Part shown: piece after piece, positions 1-8,279 of the stretch | Position numbering within the stretch: the first letter of the stretch is position 1 | How the letters are laid out: each line of letters begins with the position of its first letter | DNA from: Mesobacillus boroniphilus | Lineage (GTDB): Bacteria; Bacillota; Bacilli; Bacillales; Cytobacillaceae | Length of the DNA stretch: 64,000 nt | Reading direction: 5' to 3' | NCBI RefSeq assembly: GCF_018424685.1 | Contig: NZ_QTKX01000002.1 | Location: 806,001 to 870,000 of the forward strand | Position numbers and translations under genes: made by a program | Notes under the pieces: generated by a model | The model's database searches: none | Told to the model about the DNA's origin: nothing | Seen by the model: only the letters and a program-made list of their open reading frames with translations

Positions 1-249
1 GATGCGAGCTGAATGAGGGAAATTTCCCTCGACGAGGATTTTCTGTTGACGGCTGCCATGGAACTCTCCCAAATTCCTGCCGATAAATTCCTCTGGATTA
101 TTGATTCCTACATAAGGGCCAATTCGCGCTAATAATTTCTTAGCACAATCATTTATAAAAACAATTTTGTATTCTTCATTAGCAATTAAAATATTTTCAT
201 TGATTTTATTTAAAAGTTGGTGAGTTTCTATAGCACCGAGATTGAACAA
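1..249 (-). CDS. PAS-domain signalling protein, N-terminal fragment
   Basis: Reading the minus strand from a TTG at 249 gives an open frame of 83 codons that runs off the left edge. The frame contains a PAS-like segment (ILIANEEYKIVFINDCAKKL, then a GRNLGEFH stretch), the usual sensory start of bacterial kinases, diguanylate cyclases or chemoreceptors. The TTG is chosen because an AGGAG lies 8 nt upstream; no ATG is available nearby. The output domain lies outside the window, so only a sensory role can be inferred. Confidence 0.6.
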   Translation of the reverse strand, partial: MFNLGAIETHQLLNKINENILIANEEYKIVFINDCAKKLLARIGPYVGINNPEEFIGRNLGEFHGSRQQKILVEGNFPHSARI

Positions 250-321
250 AGGAATCGCTCCTATTCTAGTAGGCGTACTATGTAAAATTATAGCTAAGTT
301 TTCCAGTTGGAACAAGAAATA

Positions 322-352
322 CAAAAATCCCCCTGCAGAAGTACAGGAGGCG
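322..352 (-). terminator. Intrinsic terminator of first DoxX gene
   Basis: A GC-rich inverted repeat (CCTCCTG / CAGGGGG with G-U pairs) is followed on the minus strand by ATTTTTG, just beyond the stop of the first DoxX gene. Confidence 0.6.
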
Positions 353-359
353 GAAGAAT

Positions 360-863
360 TTATTTTGTTTCTGCTTTCTGTTTGAAGAGTGTTTTTCGAA
401 TAAATGGTACTACCCAGTGGTCCAATCCATATCTGCCTGCATTAAAACCAGCGAAGAGGATGATGAATCCGAAGAAAATATCTGTTGGGTTATGGGATAC
501 CGTTCCGGCAAGGAAGAAGCTGAAGTTCATTATTAAACCGAAGAACATGGCGGCAGTTGTCAGGCATCCAAGGATGAGTCCCAGACCGACGAGGAATTCA
601 CCAACCGGTACGATAAAGTTGAAAAGCTCAATGTTTGGCAGCGCAAAGTTTTCCAGAAAAGAGACATACCAGCCATAAACCATGTTTCCATCAGGACCTT
701 TTACCGGATTGGCGACGGCATTTTTTAAATATCCAGTTGCGTCAAAACCTTCCCCAGTCATTTTATGCCATCCAGCAACCATCCAGTTGTAACCGAGCCA
801 TAATCGTAAAACAGTCAGCAGGCCAGCAGCAACCTTGTTTCCCCTAAGCCAATCAGCAAACAT
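360..863 (-). CDS. DoxX family membrane protein (paralogue 1)
   Basis: A 167-residue protein with about four hydrophobic segments and the DoxX-family pattern: an N-terminal helix with LRLWLGYNWMVAGW, then a long GEFLVGLGLILG helix and a MNFSFFLAGTVSHNP segment. DoxX proteins are small membrane proteins linked to sulfur or quinone redox chemistry; the exact reaction here is unknown. The start follows a GAAGGGAAGCGATTGAT ribosome site. It is closely similar to the neighbouring gene at 1061-1576 and to 18511-19026, so all three are recent paralogues. The upstream region keeps only one half (TTGTGAA) of the palindrome found before paralogue 2. Confidence 0.9.
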   Translation of the reverse strand: MFADWLRGNKVAAGLLTVLRLWLGYNWMVAGWHKMTGEGFDATGYLKNAVANPVKGPDGNMVYGWYVSFLENFALPNIELFNFIVPVGEFLVGLGLILGCLTTAAMFFGLIMNFSFFLAGTVSHNPTDIFFGFIILFAGFNAGRYGLDHWVVPFIRKTLFKQKAETK

Positions 864-1014
864 ATCAATCGCTTCCCTTCAAGAATGATTTATTATTTGA
901 TTACACTACAATATATTGATCCTCCATTTTAATATGAGGGCTGGAAGCCTTTGTTCACAAAATAGCAAAAACATATTGTCAGGATTTTGAACACTTGACG
1001 ATGGTGATAACGGT

Positions 1015-1048
1015 AAAAAAAGAGCCAGGCAATTGCCAGGCTCTTTTT
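1015..1048 (-). terminator. Intrinsic terminator of second DoxX gene
   Basis: The hairpin AGAGCC-A-GGC-AATT-GCC-A-GGCTCT is flanked by A and T tracts, so it can act in either direction. It closes the DoxX gene that ends at 1061. Confidence 0.8.
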
Positions 1049-1060
1049 TTATAATTTCAG

Positions 1061-1576
1061 TTAAACTGCTTTATTCGCAGTTTCAGCTTCTCTTTTGAAT
1101 ACAGTTTTGCGGATGAAAGGGACCACCCAGCGGTCCAAACCGTATTTACCAGCGTTGTAGCCAGCGAAAAGGATAATGAAGCCGAAGAAGATGTCAGTTG
1201 GGTTGTGAGATACTGTTCCGGCAAGGAAGAAGCTGAAGTTCATCACTAGACCGAAGAACATAGCAGCTGTTGTCAAAGTACCAAGGATCAATCCAAGGCC
1301 AACTAAAAATTCACCAAGCGGAACGATGAAGTTGAACAATTCGATATTCGGAATCGCAAAGCTTTCAAGGAAGTTCACGTACCAACCATAAACCATGTTT
1401 CCATCAGGACCTTTTACCGGATTAGCAACGGCATTTTTTAAATAGCCAGTTGCATCAAAGCCTTCACCAGTCAACTTGCCCCAACCAGCAGTCATCCAGT
1501 TATATCCGAGCCAAACCCTAATCACAGTCAACAGGCCAGCAGCAATATTGTTTTCTCTCAACCATTTAGCGAACAT
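1061..1576 (-). CDS. DoxX family membrane protein (paralogue 2)
   Basis: A 171-residue membrane protein with four predicted helices, nearly the same as 18511-19026 along most of its length and slightly more distant from 360-863. Shared landmarks are GYNWMTAGWGKLTGEGFDATGYL, the FNFIVPLGEFLVGLGLILG helix and a MNFSFFLAGTVSHNPTDIFFGF helix. The tail is charged (FKREAETANKAV). It has its own terminator and its own upstream region, so it is probably a single-gene transcript. A perfect TTGTGAA-N4-TTCACAA palindrome lies about 80 bp upstream, suggesting control by redox state or oxygen. The biochemical role is not known; membrane electron transfer is an inference from the family. Confidence 0.9.
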   Translation of the reverse strand: MFAKWLRENNIAAGLLTVIRVWLGYNWMTAGWGKLTGEGFDATGYLKNAVANPVKGPDGNMVYGWYVNFLESFAIPNIELFNFIVPLGEFLVGLGLILGTLTTAAMFFGLVMNFSFFLAGTVSHNPTDIFFGFIILFAGYNAGKYGLDRWVVPFIRKTVFKREAETANKAV

Positions 1577-1655
1577 ATAAATCGCTTCCCTTCAAAAATA
1601 ATTAATTATTGATTACACTTACAATATATCAGAATCCGAAATAAAAATGATTATT

Positions 1656-1673
1656 TTGTGAAACTGTTCACAA
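1656..1673. promoter_or_regulatory. Candidate Rex (or FNR) operator upstream of DoxX gene
   Basis: TTGTGAA-ACTG-TTCACAA is a perfect inverted repeat matching the Rex consensus TTGTGAA-N4-TTCACAA. It also contains the FNR/CRP pattern TGTGA-N6-TCACA, so either regulator family could bind. It lies upstream of the start at 1576 and of an AT-rich -10-like TATATT. Binding is inferred from the motif only. Confidence 0.6.
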
Positions 1674-1781
1674 AAAAGCAACAACAAATTGACAGAATAT
1701 TGAACATGAATTCTATAAAGAGGTTTTAAAGGCTACAGTGCCTAGATAGATAAAGAGCTTAATCAGGAAGGGTGAATATTA

Positions 1782-2969
1782 ATGGACCAACAATCAGGGG
1801 CAACTCAACACAAACCAGACACTGAAAAAATCTGGAGCAGGGATTTTTTATTCATTTTCCTTGCCAACTTTTTTATATTCCTTGGATTCCAAATGACACT
1901 GCCGACGATTCCATTGTTTGTGGAGCAGCTGGGGGGAAATGATCAACTGATCGGTTTCATAGTAGGAATCTTCACTTTTTCTGCATTGCTCGTCCGTCCT
2001 TTTGCAGGGCGCATGCTTGAAACCCAGGGGAGAGGCTTTGTTTACTTGATCGGCCTGGCGATATTTGTGATATCCGTTGGCTCATTTGGGTTTGCAGTCA
2101 GTATCGCCTTCTTGTTTTTAATGAGGGTTGTACAGGGAGTAGGCTGGGGTTTTTCTACTACTGCTTCTGGCACAATTGCAACAGATTTAATCCCACCCCG
2201 ACGGAGAGGCGAGGGAATGGGTTACTTTGGGCTCTCCGGAAACGTTGCACTTGCGATGGGACCGACTCTCGGCTTAGCACTCGCTGAAGTCATTACGTTC
2301 AAACAGCTGTTTTTAGCTAGTGCCTTTCTCGGCCTGACAGCTTTTCTATTAGCATCAAGGATCACGTATAAAAAAGTTGAAAAAAGTGAGAGGGAAATCG
2401 AGCGGCGCAAATGGGATGTATATGAAAAATCTGCTTTGCAGCCATCTTTATTGCTATTATTCATCACGGTGACCTTTGGAGGAATCGCATCTTTTCTGCC
2501 ACTATATTCGGCCCAAAAAGGTATTGAAGGAATCCAGTGGTACTTTTTCATTTTTGCGATGTCCCTGATGCTGTCACGGTCCTTTGCCGGAAAGCTTTAT
2601 GATAAAAAGGGCCACGGCGCGGTTTTCCTGCCAGGGACTTTATTAATCATGACCGGGATGATCCTGCTGGCATGGCTGCCGAATAGTCTTGTTATGTTGA
2701 TCGCAGCAGGGTTATATGGTTTCGGGTTTGGGGCCGTCCAGCCGGCGCTGCAGGCATGGGCCGTCCAGGATGCTCCGATGAATCGCAAGGGTATGGCGAA
2801 TGCAACCTTCTTCTCCTTTTTTGATTTAGGCGTTGGGGTTGGCGCAATGGCTTTTGGCCAAATCGGGCACTGGCTTGGATATGGCAGCATCTATATTGCC
2901 TCAGCCATTTCAGTTTCGATATCTATTATCTTATATATTTTTATGGCGAGAAGGACTGTCAAAAATTAG
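1782..2969 (+). CDS. MFS family transporter
   Basis: A 395-residue, very hydrophobic protein with about 12 membrane helices. It carries the major-facilitator loop signature between helices 2 and 3 (RPFAGRMLETQGRG) and a related loop in the second half (RSFAGKLYDKKGHG). This fits drug/proton antiporters or small-solute exporters, but the substrate cannot be read from sequence. The ATG follows a GAAGGG site. It stands alone, divergent from the DoxX genes and ahead of a strong terminator. An N-terminal charged stretch of about 25 residues precedes helix 1. Confidence 0.9.
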   Translation: MDQQSGATQHKPDTEKIWSRDFLFIFLANFFIFLGFQMTLPTIPLFVEQLGGNDQLIGFIVGIFTFSALLVRPFAGRMLETQGRGFVYLIGLAIFVISVGSFGFAVSIAFLFLMRVVQGVGWGFSTTASGTIATDLIPPRRRGEGMGYFGLSGNVALAMGPTLGLALAEVITFKQLFLASAFLGLTAFLLASRITYKKVEKSEREIERRKWDVYEKSALQPSLLLLFITVTFGGIASFLPLYSAQKGIEGIQWYFFIFAMSLMLSRSFAGKLYDKKGHGAVFLPGTLLIMTGMILLAWLPNSLVMLIAAGLYGFGFGAVQPALQAWAVQDAPMNRKGMANATFFSFFDLGVGVGAMAFGQIGHWLGYGSIYIASAISVSISIILYIFMARRTVKN

Positions 2970-2999
2970 ACCTGTTCCATACCGGAGCAGGTTTTTTAT
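2968..2999 (+). terminator. Intrinsic terminator after MFS gene
   Basis: The stem ACCTG-T-TCC / GGA-G-CAGGT is followed by TTTTTTATT directly after the MFS stop codon. Confidence 0.8.
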
Positions 3000-3164
3000 T
3001 TGAAGAAAAAGCGTTATACAAATTAAAATACGATTATAGGTATTTATTGGGATTAGAGCAGCGCCCGTTGGCATATTTTACGGCTTTTAAAAAATATGGT
3101 GCAGGGTATAGAGGAGTATAGTCTTCATTAACCTATGAAAACAAAAAATGCAGGAGGAATCGCT

Positions 3165-4550
3165 ATGTATTTCAAATCTTTTTTTGATGATCAGCTAGCA
3201 CATATGTCTTATTTGATAGGCTGCCAGAGAACGGGTGAAGCCATTATCATTGACCCGGCAAGGAATATCCATCCGTACCTGGATATCGCAAAAAAAGAAG
3301 GCTTCAATATTTCGGCCGCAACAGAAACTCATATTCATGCAGACTATCTCTCTGGTGCAAGGGAACTTGCTCACCATCATGGCGCAAAGCTTTATGTATC
3401 AGACGAAGGGGATAAAGACTGGAAGTATCAATATGTCGATCAGTATGAGCATGAATTGCTGACTGAGGGCTCGACTTTCAACATTGGGAATATTTATTTT
3501 GAAGTTATTCACACACCGGGCCATACACCGGAGAGTATTTCATTCCTGTTGACTGACAAGGGCGGCGGTGCTAACGAACCGATGGGCATTTTCACCGGTG
3601 ACTTCCTGTTTGTAGGCGATGTCGGCCGTCCAGATCTTTTGGAAAAAGCTGCAGGCATTAAAGATACATCTGAATCAGGGGCGCGCCAGATGTTCGAATC
3701 CCTCCGCAAAGTGGAAAAACTGTCTGACTTCCTGCAGGTATGGCCAGCTCACGGCGCGGGCAGTGCCTGCGGAAAATCCCTCGGCGCTGTGCCGATGTCC
3801 ACTTTAGGCTATGAGAAAAAATTCAATTGGGCTTTCCAAATCAACGAGGAGGAAAAATTCGTAGAGGAGCTACTTTCTGGTCAGCCAGAACCTCCTAAGT
3901 ATTTCGCCGAGATGAAAAAGCTCAATAAAGTTGGCCCAGAATTACTTCGTAGGGAGGAAACTCCTGAAGTTTCGTTCTCGGATGCCAACAATGCAGCAGT
4001 CATCGACACCCGGCCAGCAGATGAGTTCGCGGAGGGACATGCTGAAGGAACAATCAACATTCCGTACAACAAATCTTTCACGAACTGGGCAGGCTGGCTA
4101 TTAAGCTATGAGCAGGACATCGTGCTGATTGCTGATCCTGAAAAGCTTCCTGACGTAAAGAAGTCGCTACAGTCGATTGGTCTTGACCAGGTGACTGGTT
4201 ACATTGACCCGAAAGAACTAGGTGGTAAGCTGGAAGAATACAAGACCGTAACGGCCACCGAGGCAAAGGAACTGATGGAAGATGAAAACTACTTTGTGAT
4301 CGATGTCCGCAACCAGAGCGAGTGGGACAGCGGCCATATTCCAGGTGCCCACCATCTTATGCTCGGAAGCCTGACTGAAAACCTGGACAAGGTACCAAAA
4401 GACAAGAAAATCATCGCACATTGCCAGTCAGGCGCACGCTCCGCAATCGGTACAAGCCTGTTGCTGAAAAATGGCTACAAAGACGTAGTCAATCTCGAAG
4501 GCGGCTACTCCGCCTGGGAAGAAGAAGGACTACCTGTTAAAAAAGATTAA
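3165..4550 (+). CDS. Persulfide dioxygenase-rhodanese fusion (CstB-like)
   Basis: A 461-residue fusion. Residues 1 to about 235 form a metallo-beta-lactamase fold with THIHADYLSGA (His56, His58, Asp60) and a TPGHTPES motif, as in ETHE1-type persulfide dioxygenases, which oxidise persulfides to sulfite using iron. Residues about 275-350 form a rhodanese domain without a catalytic Cys (VLIADPEKL replaces the CxxG loop). Residues about 365-460 form an active rhodanese with HCQSGARS (Cys420). MBL, pseudo-rhodanese, rhodanese is the CstB layout known from staphylococcal sulfide detoxification. The start at 3165 has an AGGAGG 8 nt upstream; an ATG 30 nt earlier lacks one. No cstR or sulfide:quinone reductase is adjacent. 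Confidence 0.9.
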   Translation: MYFKSFFDDQLAHMSYLIGCQRTGEAIIIDPARNIHPYLDIAKKEGFNISAATETHIHADYLSGARELAHHHGAKLYVSDEGDKDWKYQYVDQYEHELLTEGSTFNIGNIYFEVIHTPGHTPESISFLLTDKGGGANEPMGIFTGDFLFVGDVGRPDLLEKAAGIKDTSESGARQMFESLRKVEKLSDFLQVWPAHGAGSACGKSLGAVPMSTLGYEKKFNWAFQINEEEKFVEELLSGQPEPPKYFAEMKKLNKVGPELLRREETPEVSFSDANNAAVIDTRPADEFAEGHAEGTINIPYNKSFTNWAGWLLSYEQDIVLIADPEKLPDVKKSLQSIGLDQVTGYIDPKELGGKLEEYKTVTATEAKELMEDENYFVIDVRNQSEWDSGHIPGAHHLMLGSLTENLDKVPKDKKIIAHCQSGARSAIGTSLLLKNGYKDVVNLEGGYSAWEEEGLPVKKD

Positions 4551-4558
4551 AGAACTAG

Positions 4559-4592
4559 AGCCAGCTCAGCACAGATGAGCTGGCTTTTTGCA
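4559..4592 (+). terminator. Intrinsic terminator after persulfide dioxygenase gene
   Basis: AGCCAGCTCA and TGAGCTGGCT form a perfect stem followed by TTTTT. Confidence 0.9.
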
Positions 4593-4628
4593 TTTCATTA
4601 GAGTGAACCAGAAACTTTAAGGGATTGC

Positions 4629-4850
4629 GGAAAAGATTAGAAGCCTATTGGCGCCATTTTCATGAGAAATGGAGAAAAGAGGTCACCGATGAGGCGTATT
4701 GGCGCATGGATTTGTAGTAAACAGGAAAAACAGGTAACCAATAGAGCGTATTGGCATCTCGATTTGCAAGAACCAGGAAATTAAGGTCGCCAATAGAACC
4801 TATTTGCGCCTAATCTTGTAAAAAACTGAGAAAACAGGTCACCAACGACC
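4629..4850. repeat. 52-bp tandem repeat array, about 4.2 degenerate copies
   Basis: Units start at 4629, 4681, 4733, 4785 and 4837 (partial), exactly 52 bp apart. Each begins with a GGTCACCRAT-like word and carries a CCTATTGGCGC or GCGTATTGGCGC word in its first half and an A-rich ACAGGAAAAAC-like end. Copies differ by many substitutions but no length change. The array fills the gap of about 470 bp between the persulfide dioxygenase terminator and the response regulator. No ORF with a ribosome site is evident within it. A second array near 20.2 kb has the same period but unrelated sequence. Confidence 0.85.
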
Positions 4851-5029
4851 TGACTGGAAAACTTAATGGGATTTTATTCTGTTACTCGAGTTGTCCCCGT
4901 GACGCATCAAAAGATGAACAAACTATGACCAACCTATTAAAAAATCTGTAACAACGGGCTAAACAGTTGATTCTGCTTGCGTTGAGCTTTAATTTAGATA
5001 TAACAGATATCCGATAAGAGGGGATTAGC

Positions 5030-5728
5030 GTGAAAATATTAGTCATTGAGGATAATGAGAGTGTCTGCGCGATGATTGAAATGTTCTTTTTAAAAGAGGG
5101 CATCGAAGGGCAGTTTGTGAATGATGGACTGAAAGGGTACGAGGCTTTTAATAAAGGCGAATGGGATTTGTTGATTGTCGACTGGATGCTTCCGGGAATG
5201 GATGGTGTCACCTTATGCAGGAAGATCAGGCAGGAGGGCAGTGATGTACCGATCATCATGCTGACGGCGAAGGACAGTGAGTCGGACCAGGTGCTCGGAC
5301 TGGAGATGGGGGCGGATGATTATGTGACGAAGCCCTTCAGCCCGCTTGCTTTAATGGCAAGGATCAAGGCTGTGGCCCGACGTTATCAAAAGCAAAAGCC
5401 AGAAGAAAATAGTGAAGTTGGGACTAGCCTTATAAAAGTCAATAAGGAAACACGTGAGGTGACGCTTGGTGGCAAGCCAGTAACGAACTTGACGCCAAAG
5501 GAGTTTGACCTCCTTCTCTTTTTCGCCCAGCACCCACGCCAGGTTTTCACTCGGGAGCAGCTTCTCGAGCGGGTCTGGGGATACCAGTTTTATGGAGATG
5601 AGCGTACTGTTGATGTCCATATCAAACGTTTGAGAAAAAAGATTGGTACGCCTGAACAGCCACTGTTCCATACTATTTGGGGCGTCGGGTATAAATTCGA
5701 TGAGTCGGTTGATGGGCATGAAGGTTAA
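5030..5728 (+). CDS. OmpR/PhoB-family response regulator
   Basis: A 232-residue DNA-binding regulator. Residues 1-120 are a receiver domain with the acidic pair Glu7-Asp8, phospho-acceptor Asp51 (VDWMLPG) and the conserved Lys in VTKPFSP. Residues about 135-228 are a winged helix ending GVGYKF, typical of OmpR/PhoB proteins. The start is GTG behind AGAGGGG. The 3' end overlaps the histidine kinase gene, so the two form an operon and a cognate pair. The signal and target genes are not evident; no transporter or wall gene follows directly. Confidence 0.93.
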   Translation: MKILVIEDNESVCAMIEMFFLKEGIEGQFVNDGLKGYEAFNKGEWDLLIVDWMLPGMDGVTLCRKIRQEGSDVPIIMLTAKDSESDQVLGLEMGADDYVTKPFSPLALMARIKAVARRYQKQKPEENSEVGTSLIKVNKETREVTLGGKPVTNLTPKEFDLLLFFAQHPRQVFTREQLLERVWGYQFYGDERTVDVHIKRLRKKIGTPEQPLFHTIWGVGYKFDESVDGHEG

Positions 5729-7124
5729 GTATATTTACCAGCAGTTCATTAGCCATATCAGCATCATCATCGTGGCTTTCCTCATCCTGAGCCTTGTTTT
5801 TACACAGTATGTGGAAACGCTGGTTTATAAAAATAAGACGGAGGAGCTTATTTCCTATGGGGAGAATATCCTTCGCGATCTTGATCGAGGCAGTGAGCGC
5901 CCTGACCAGGTGATTAATCAATATGCCCGCGTTCTTTTTGGCCGGGACATTCAATTCAGTGTGTTTGATGAAAATATTCAACTTCTCAATCCAATCAGAT
6001 GGAGGGGCCCGGCAATTGAACTGACGGAAAAAGAGTTGAGCCAGCTTACAAAAGGAACGCCAATCGTAAAAAATTATGATCTAGAACGCTATAACCGGGC
6101 AGTGACCCTGGTTGTTTTGCCATATTTGGACCGAGGCGATTTTGTTGGCGGCATTCTTCTTACCTCTCCAATTAGCGGGACACGGGAAATGATCACTGAA
6201 ATCAATAAGTACTTATTTTATACAATGCTAATCGCACTTGCCGTATCGTTCCTGTTGAGCTGGGTGCTGGCGCGCATCCATGTCAACCGGATCAAAAAGC
6301 TTCAGGAAGCAACATCGGTGGTTTCAGCAGGGGATTATACGGTAAAAGTTCCGTCCTCTGACTTCGATGAGATCGGTGAATTGGCGAATGATTTTAACAG
6401 CATGGTGAGCAAGCTTAACGAATCCAAGTCTGAAATCGAAAATCTGGAAAACCGCCGCCGCCAGTTTATGTCTGATGTATCACATGAATTGAGGACTCCG
6501 CTCACGACCATAAGCGGGATCATTGAAGGTTTGAGGAATAATATGATTCCAGAAGCTGAAAAAGACCGAGGCATCAATTTGGTCAGCCAGGAAACGAAGC
6601 GGCTGATCAGGCTGGTGAACGAAAACCTCGACTATGATAAAATTCGCTCAAATCAGGTACAGCTTTTCAAAGAAGATATTGAATTGGTTGAGGTGCTGGA
6701 AATCATCCAGGACCAGCTCGGATTTCAGGCGGAGGAGCAGCATAATCGGATTGAGATCGAAGCTGAGGAATCAGTAATGGTCCATGCCGATTATGACCGG
6801 CTTGTCCAGATTCTCATCAATATTACGAAAAACAGCATCCAGTTCACTGAATACGGGACAATTTGGCTGCGTGGCAGGATGGATGGGCCCCATACGGTCA
6901 TTGAAGTCGAGGACACTGGCATGGGAATTGAACCAGCTGAGATTGAAAAGATCTGGCATCGTTTTTACAAAGCGGACATCTCAAGGACAAGTAATCCATT
7001 TGGGGAATTTGGGCTTGGTCTGTCCATCGTCAAACAGCTGGTACAGATGCATGACGGAAAAATAAAAGCGGAAAGCGAGCATGGAAAAGGGACAAAGTTT
7101 GTGATCGAGCTTCCGTTTCGATAA
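5700..7124 (+). CDS. Sensor histidine kinase with HAMP domain
   Basis: A membrane kinase of about 474 residues. Two transmembrane segments (near residues 12-35 and 165-190) flank an extracytoplasmic sensor region of about 130 residues. A HAMP domain follows, then a HisKA dimerisation domain with SHELRTP (phospho-His about residue 262), then an HATPase domain with N (KNSIQF), G1 (DTGMGI) and G2 (GLGLSIVKQL) boxes. Start choice is uncertain: ATGs at 5700, 5712 and 5718 all overlap the end of the regulator gene and none has a strong ribosome site, suggesting translational coupling. It should phosphorylate the regulator at 5030. Confidence 0.9.
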   Translation: MSRLMGMKVKYIYQQFISHISIIIVAFLILSLVFTQYVETLVYKNKTEELISYGENILRDLDRGSERPDQVINQYARVLFGRDIQFSVFDENIQLLNPIRWRGPAIELTEKELSQLTKGTPIVKNYDLERYNRAVTLVVLPYLDRGDFVGGILLTSPISGTREMITEINKYLFYTMLIALAVSFLLSWVLARIHVNRIKKLQEATSVVSAGDYTVKVPSSDFDEIGELANDFNSMVSKLNESKSEIENLENRRRQFMSDVSHELRTPLTTISGIIEGLRNNMIPEAEKDRGINLVSQETKRLIRLVNENLDYDKIRSNQVQLFKEDIELVEVLEIIQDQLGFQAEEQHNRIEIEAEESVMVHADYDRLVQILINITKNSIQFTEYGTIWLRGRMDGPHTVIEVEDTGMGIEPAEIEKIWHRFYKADISRTSNPFGEFGLGLSIVKQLVQMHDGKIKAESEHGKGTKFVIELPFR

Positions 7125-7135
7125 GATGGAAAATG

Positions 7136-7164
7136 AAGCTGCGGGCATTGCCGCCAGCTTTTGC
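7136..7164 (+). terminator. Weak intrinsic terminator after histidine kinase gene
   Basis: The imperfect stem AAGCTG-CGG / CCG-CAGCTT is followed by TTGCTATTT. It sits just before the ribosome site of the oxidoreductase gene, so read-through is possible. Confidence 0.5.
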
Positions 7165-7184
7165 TATTTGAAAGGGTGAACAAC

Positions 7185-8168
7185 ATGGTTCGTTTCGGAG
7201 TGGTAGGTACGAATTGGATTACAGAAGCATTTATTAAAGGAGCAAGTCACCATAAGGATTTTCAGCTGGCGGCAGTTTATTCTCGTTCAAAGGAACGAGC
7301 TGCAGAGTTTGCGGGTAAATTTGGAGTTAATACCATTTTTACTGATTTGGAAGAGATGGCGAAAAGTGATGTGATTGATGCAGTCTATATCGCCAGCCCA
7401 AACTCAATGCATGCAAGCCAGGCAATTACATTCATGGAAAATGGCAAGCATGTGCTGTGTGAAAAAGCGATCGCGTCAAATAGCGACGAGTTGGCACACA
7501 TGATAAAGACTGCAAAAGAAAATCATGTAGTTTTGATGGAGGCATTAAAATCAACGCTCATGCCCAACTTCAAAGCTGTCCAGGATCATATTGATAAAAT
7601 CGGCAAGGTCAGAAGGTACTTCGCAAGCTATTGCCAGTATTCTTCCCGCTATGACAAATATAAAGAGGGTAAAGTGCTGAATGCCTTTAACCCGGAATTT
7701 TCGGCAGGTTCTTTAATGGACATAGGCATTTATTGCATCTATCCGCTCGTTGTTTTGTTTGGAGAACCAAGATCTGTCCAGGCGAATGGCTATGTGCTCG
7801 AGTCCGGGGTAGATGGGGAAGGCAGCCTGATATTGAAATACAATGAAATGGATGCTGTCATCATGTTCTCGAAAATCACTGATTCGACTCTTCCATCAGA
7901 AATTCACGGCGAAGATGGCAACATCAGGATTGATAAAATCAGCACGCCAGAAAAAGTGGAAATCATCTATCGTGATGGCAAAAAGGAAAATATATCAAGA
8001 GAGCAGCTTGCTGATAATATGTTTTATGAAGCAGAGGAGTTCATTACTTTGATTCAGCAGGGTAAAACAGAATCAATGAATAACTCGCTCGAAAACTCGA
8101 GAATTACCATGGGAATTTTAGATGAAGCAAGATCGCAAATGGGAGTCAGGTTCCCGAGTGACAAATAA
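7185..8168 (+). CDS. Gfo/Idh/MocA family oxidoreductase
   Basis: A 327-residue NAD(P)-dependent dehydrogenase. The N-terminal Rossmann fold opens VRFGVVGTNWITEAF, and the family signature around EKAIASN (catalytic-type Lys in the CEKA motif) is present, followed by the C-terminal alpha/beta substrate domain. Such enzymes oxidise or reduce sugars, inositols or related polyols; the substrate here is unknown. The ATG at 7185 has AAAGGG 8 nt upstream; an upstream in-frame TTG lacks one. It follows the two-component genes on the same strand but probably has a separate role. Confidence 0.9.
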   Translation: MVRFGVVGTNWITEAFIKGASHHKDFQLAAVYSRSKERAAEFAGKFGVNTIFTDLEEMAKSDVIDAVYIASPNSMHASQAITFMENGKHVLCEKAIASNSDELAHMIKTAKENHVVLMEALKSTLMPNFKAVQDHIDKIGKVRRYFASYCQYSSRYDKYKEGKVLNAFNPEFSAGSLMDIGIYCIYPLVVLFGEPRSVQANGYVLESGVDGEGSLILKYNEMDAVIMFSKITDSTLPSEIHGEDGNIRIDKISTPEKVEIIYRDGKKENISREQLADNMFYEAEEFITLIQQGKTESMNNSLENSRITMGILDEARSQMGVRFPSDK

Positions 8169-8169
8169 A

Positions 8170-8208
8170 AAACAGGGCAGGTGCTGTGAGAAGCATCTGC
8201 CCTGTTTG
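8170..8208 (+). terminator. Strong intrinsic terminator after oxidoreductase gene
   Basis: AACAGGGCAG-G-TGCT pairs with AGCA-T-CTGCCCTGTT, with A-rich and T-rich flanks. Confidence 0.9.
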
Positions 8209-8225
8209 TAATATTCACTTTGAGA

Positions 8226-8279
8226 AATGTCCAGCTCCCGCGCTTTTCGGGGCTGACCAAGTCGCTTGCGCTTTTCTGA
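8226..8279. repeat. Relic of a dispersed Bacillus REP-like element
   Basis: The stretch contains CCAGCTCCCGCGC, TCGGGGCTGACCAAG and CGCTTGCGCTTTTCT. This resembles the dispersed 'ccagctccggcgcctagcccctcggggtc...gcgcttgcgctttt' noncoding element common in Bacillus genomes. A longer diverged copy lies at about 47580-47690 and shares GTCGGGGCTGACCAAG. The element has no coding capacity; its job is unknown. Confidence 0.5.

Noticed and set aside
925..975. Rex operator upstream of DoxX paralogue 1
   Set aside because: Only the TTGTGAA half is present; the partner half is lost.
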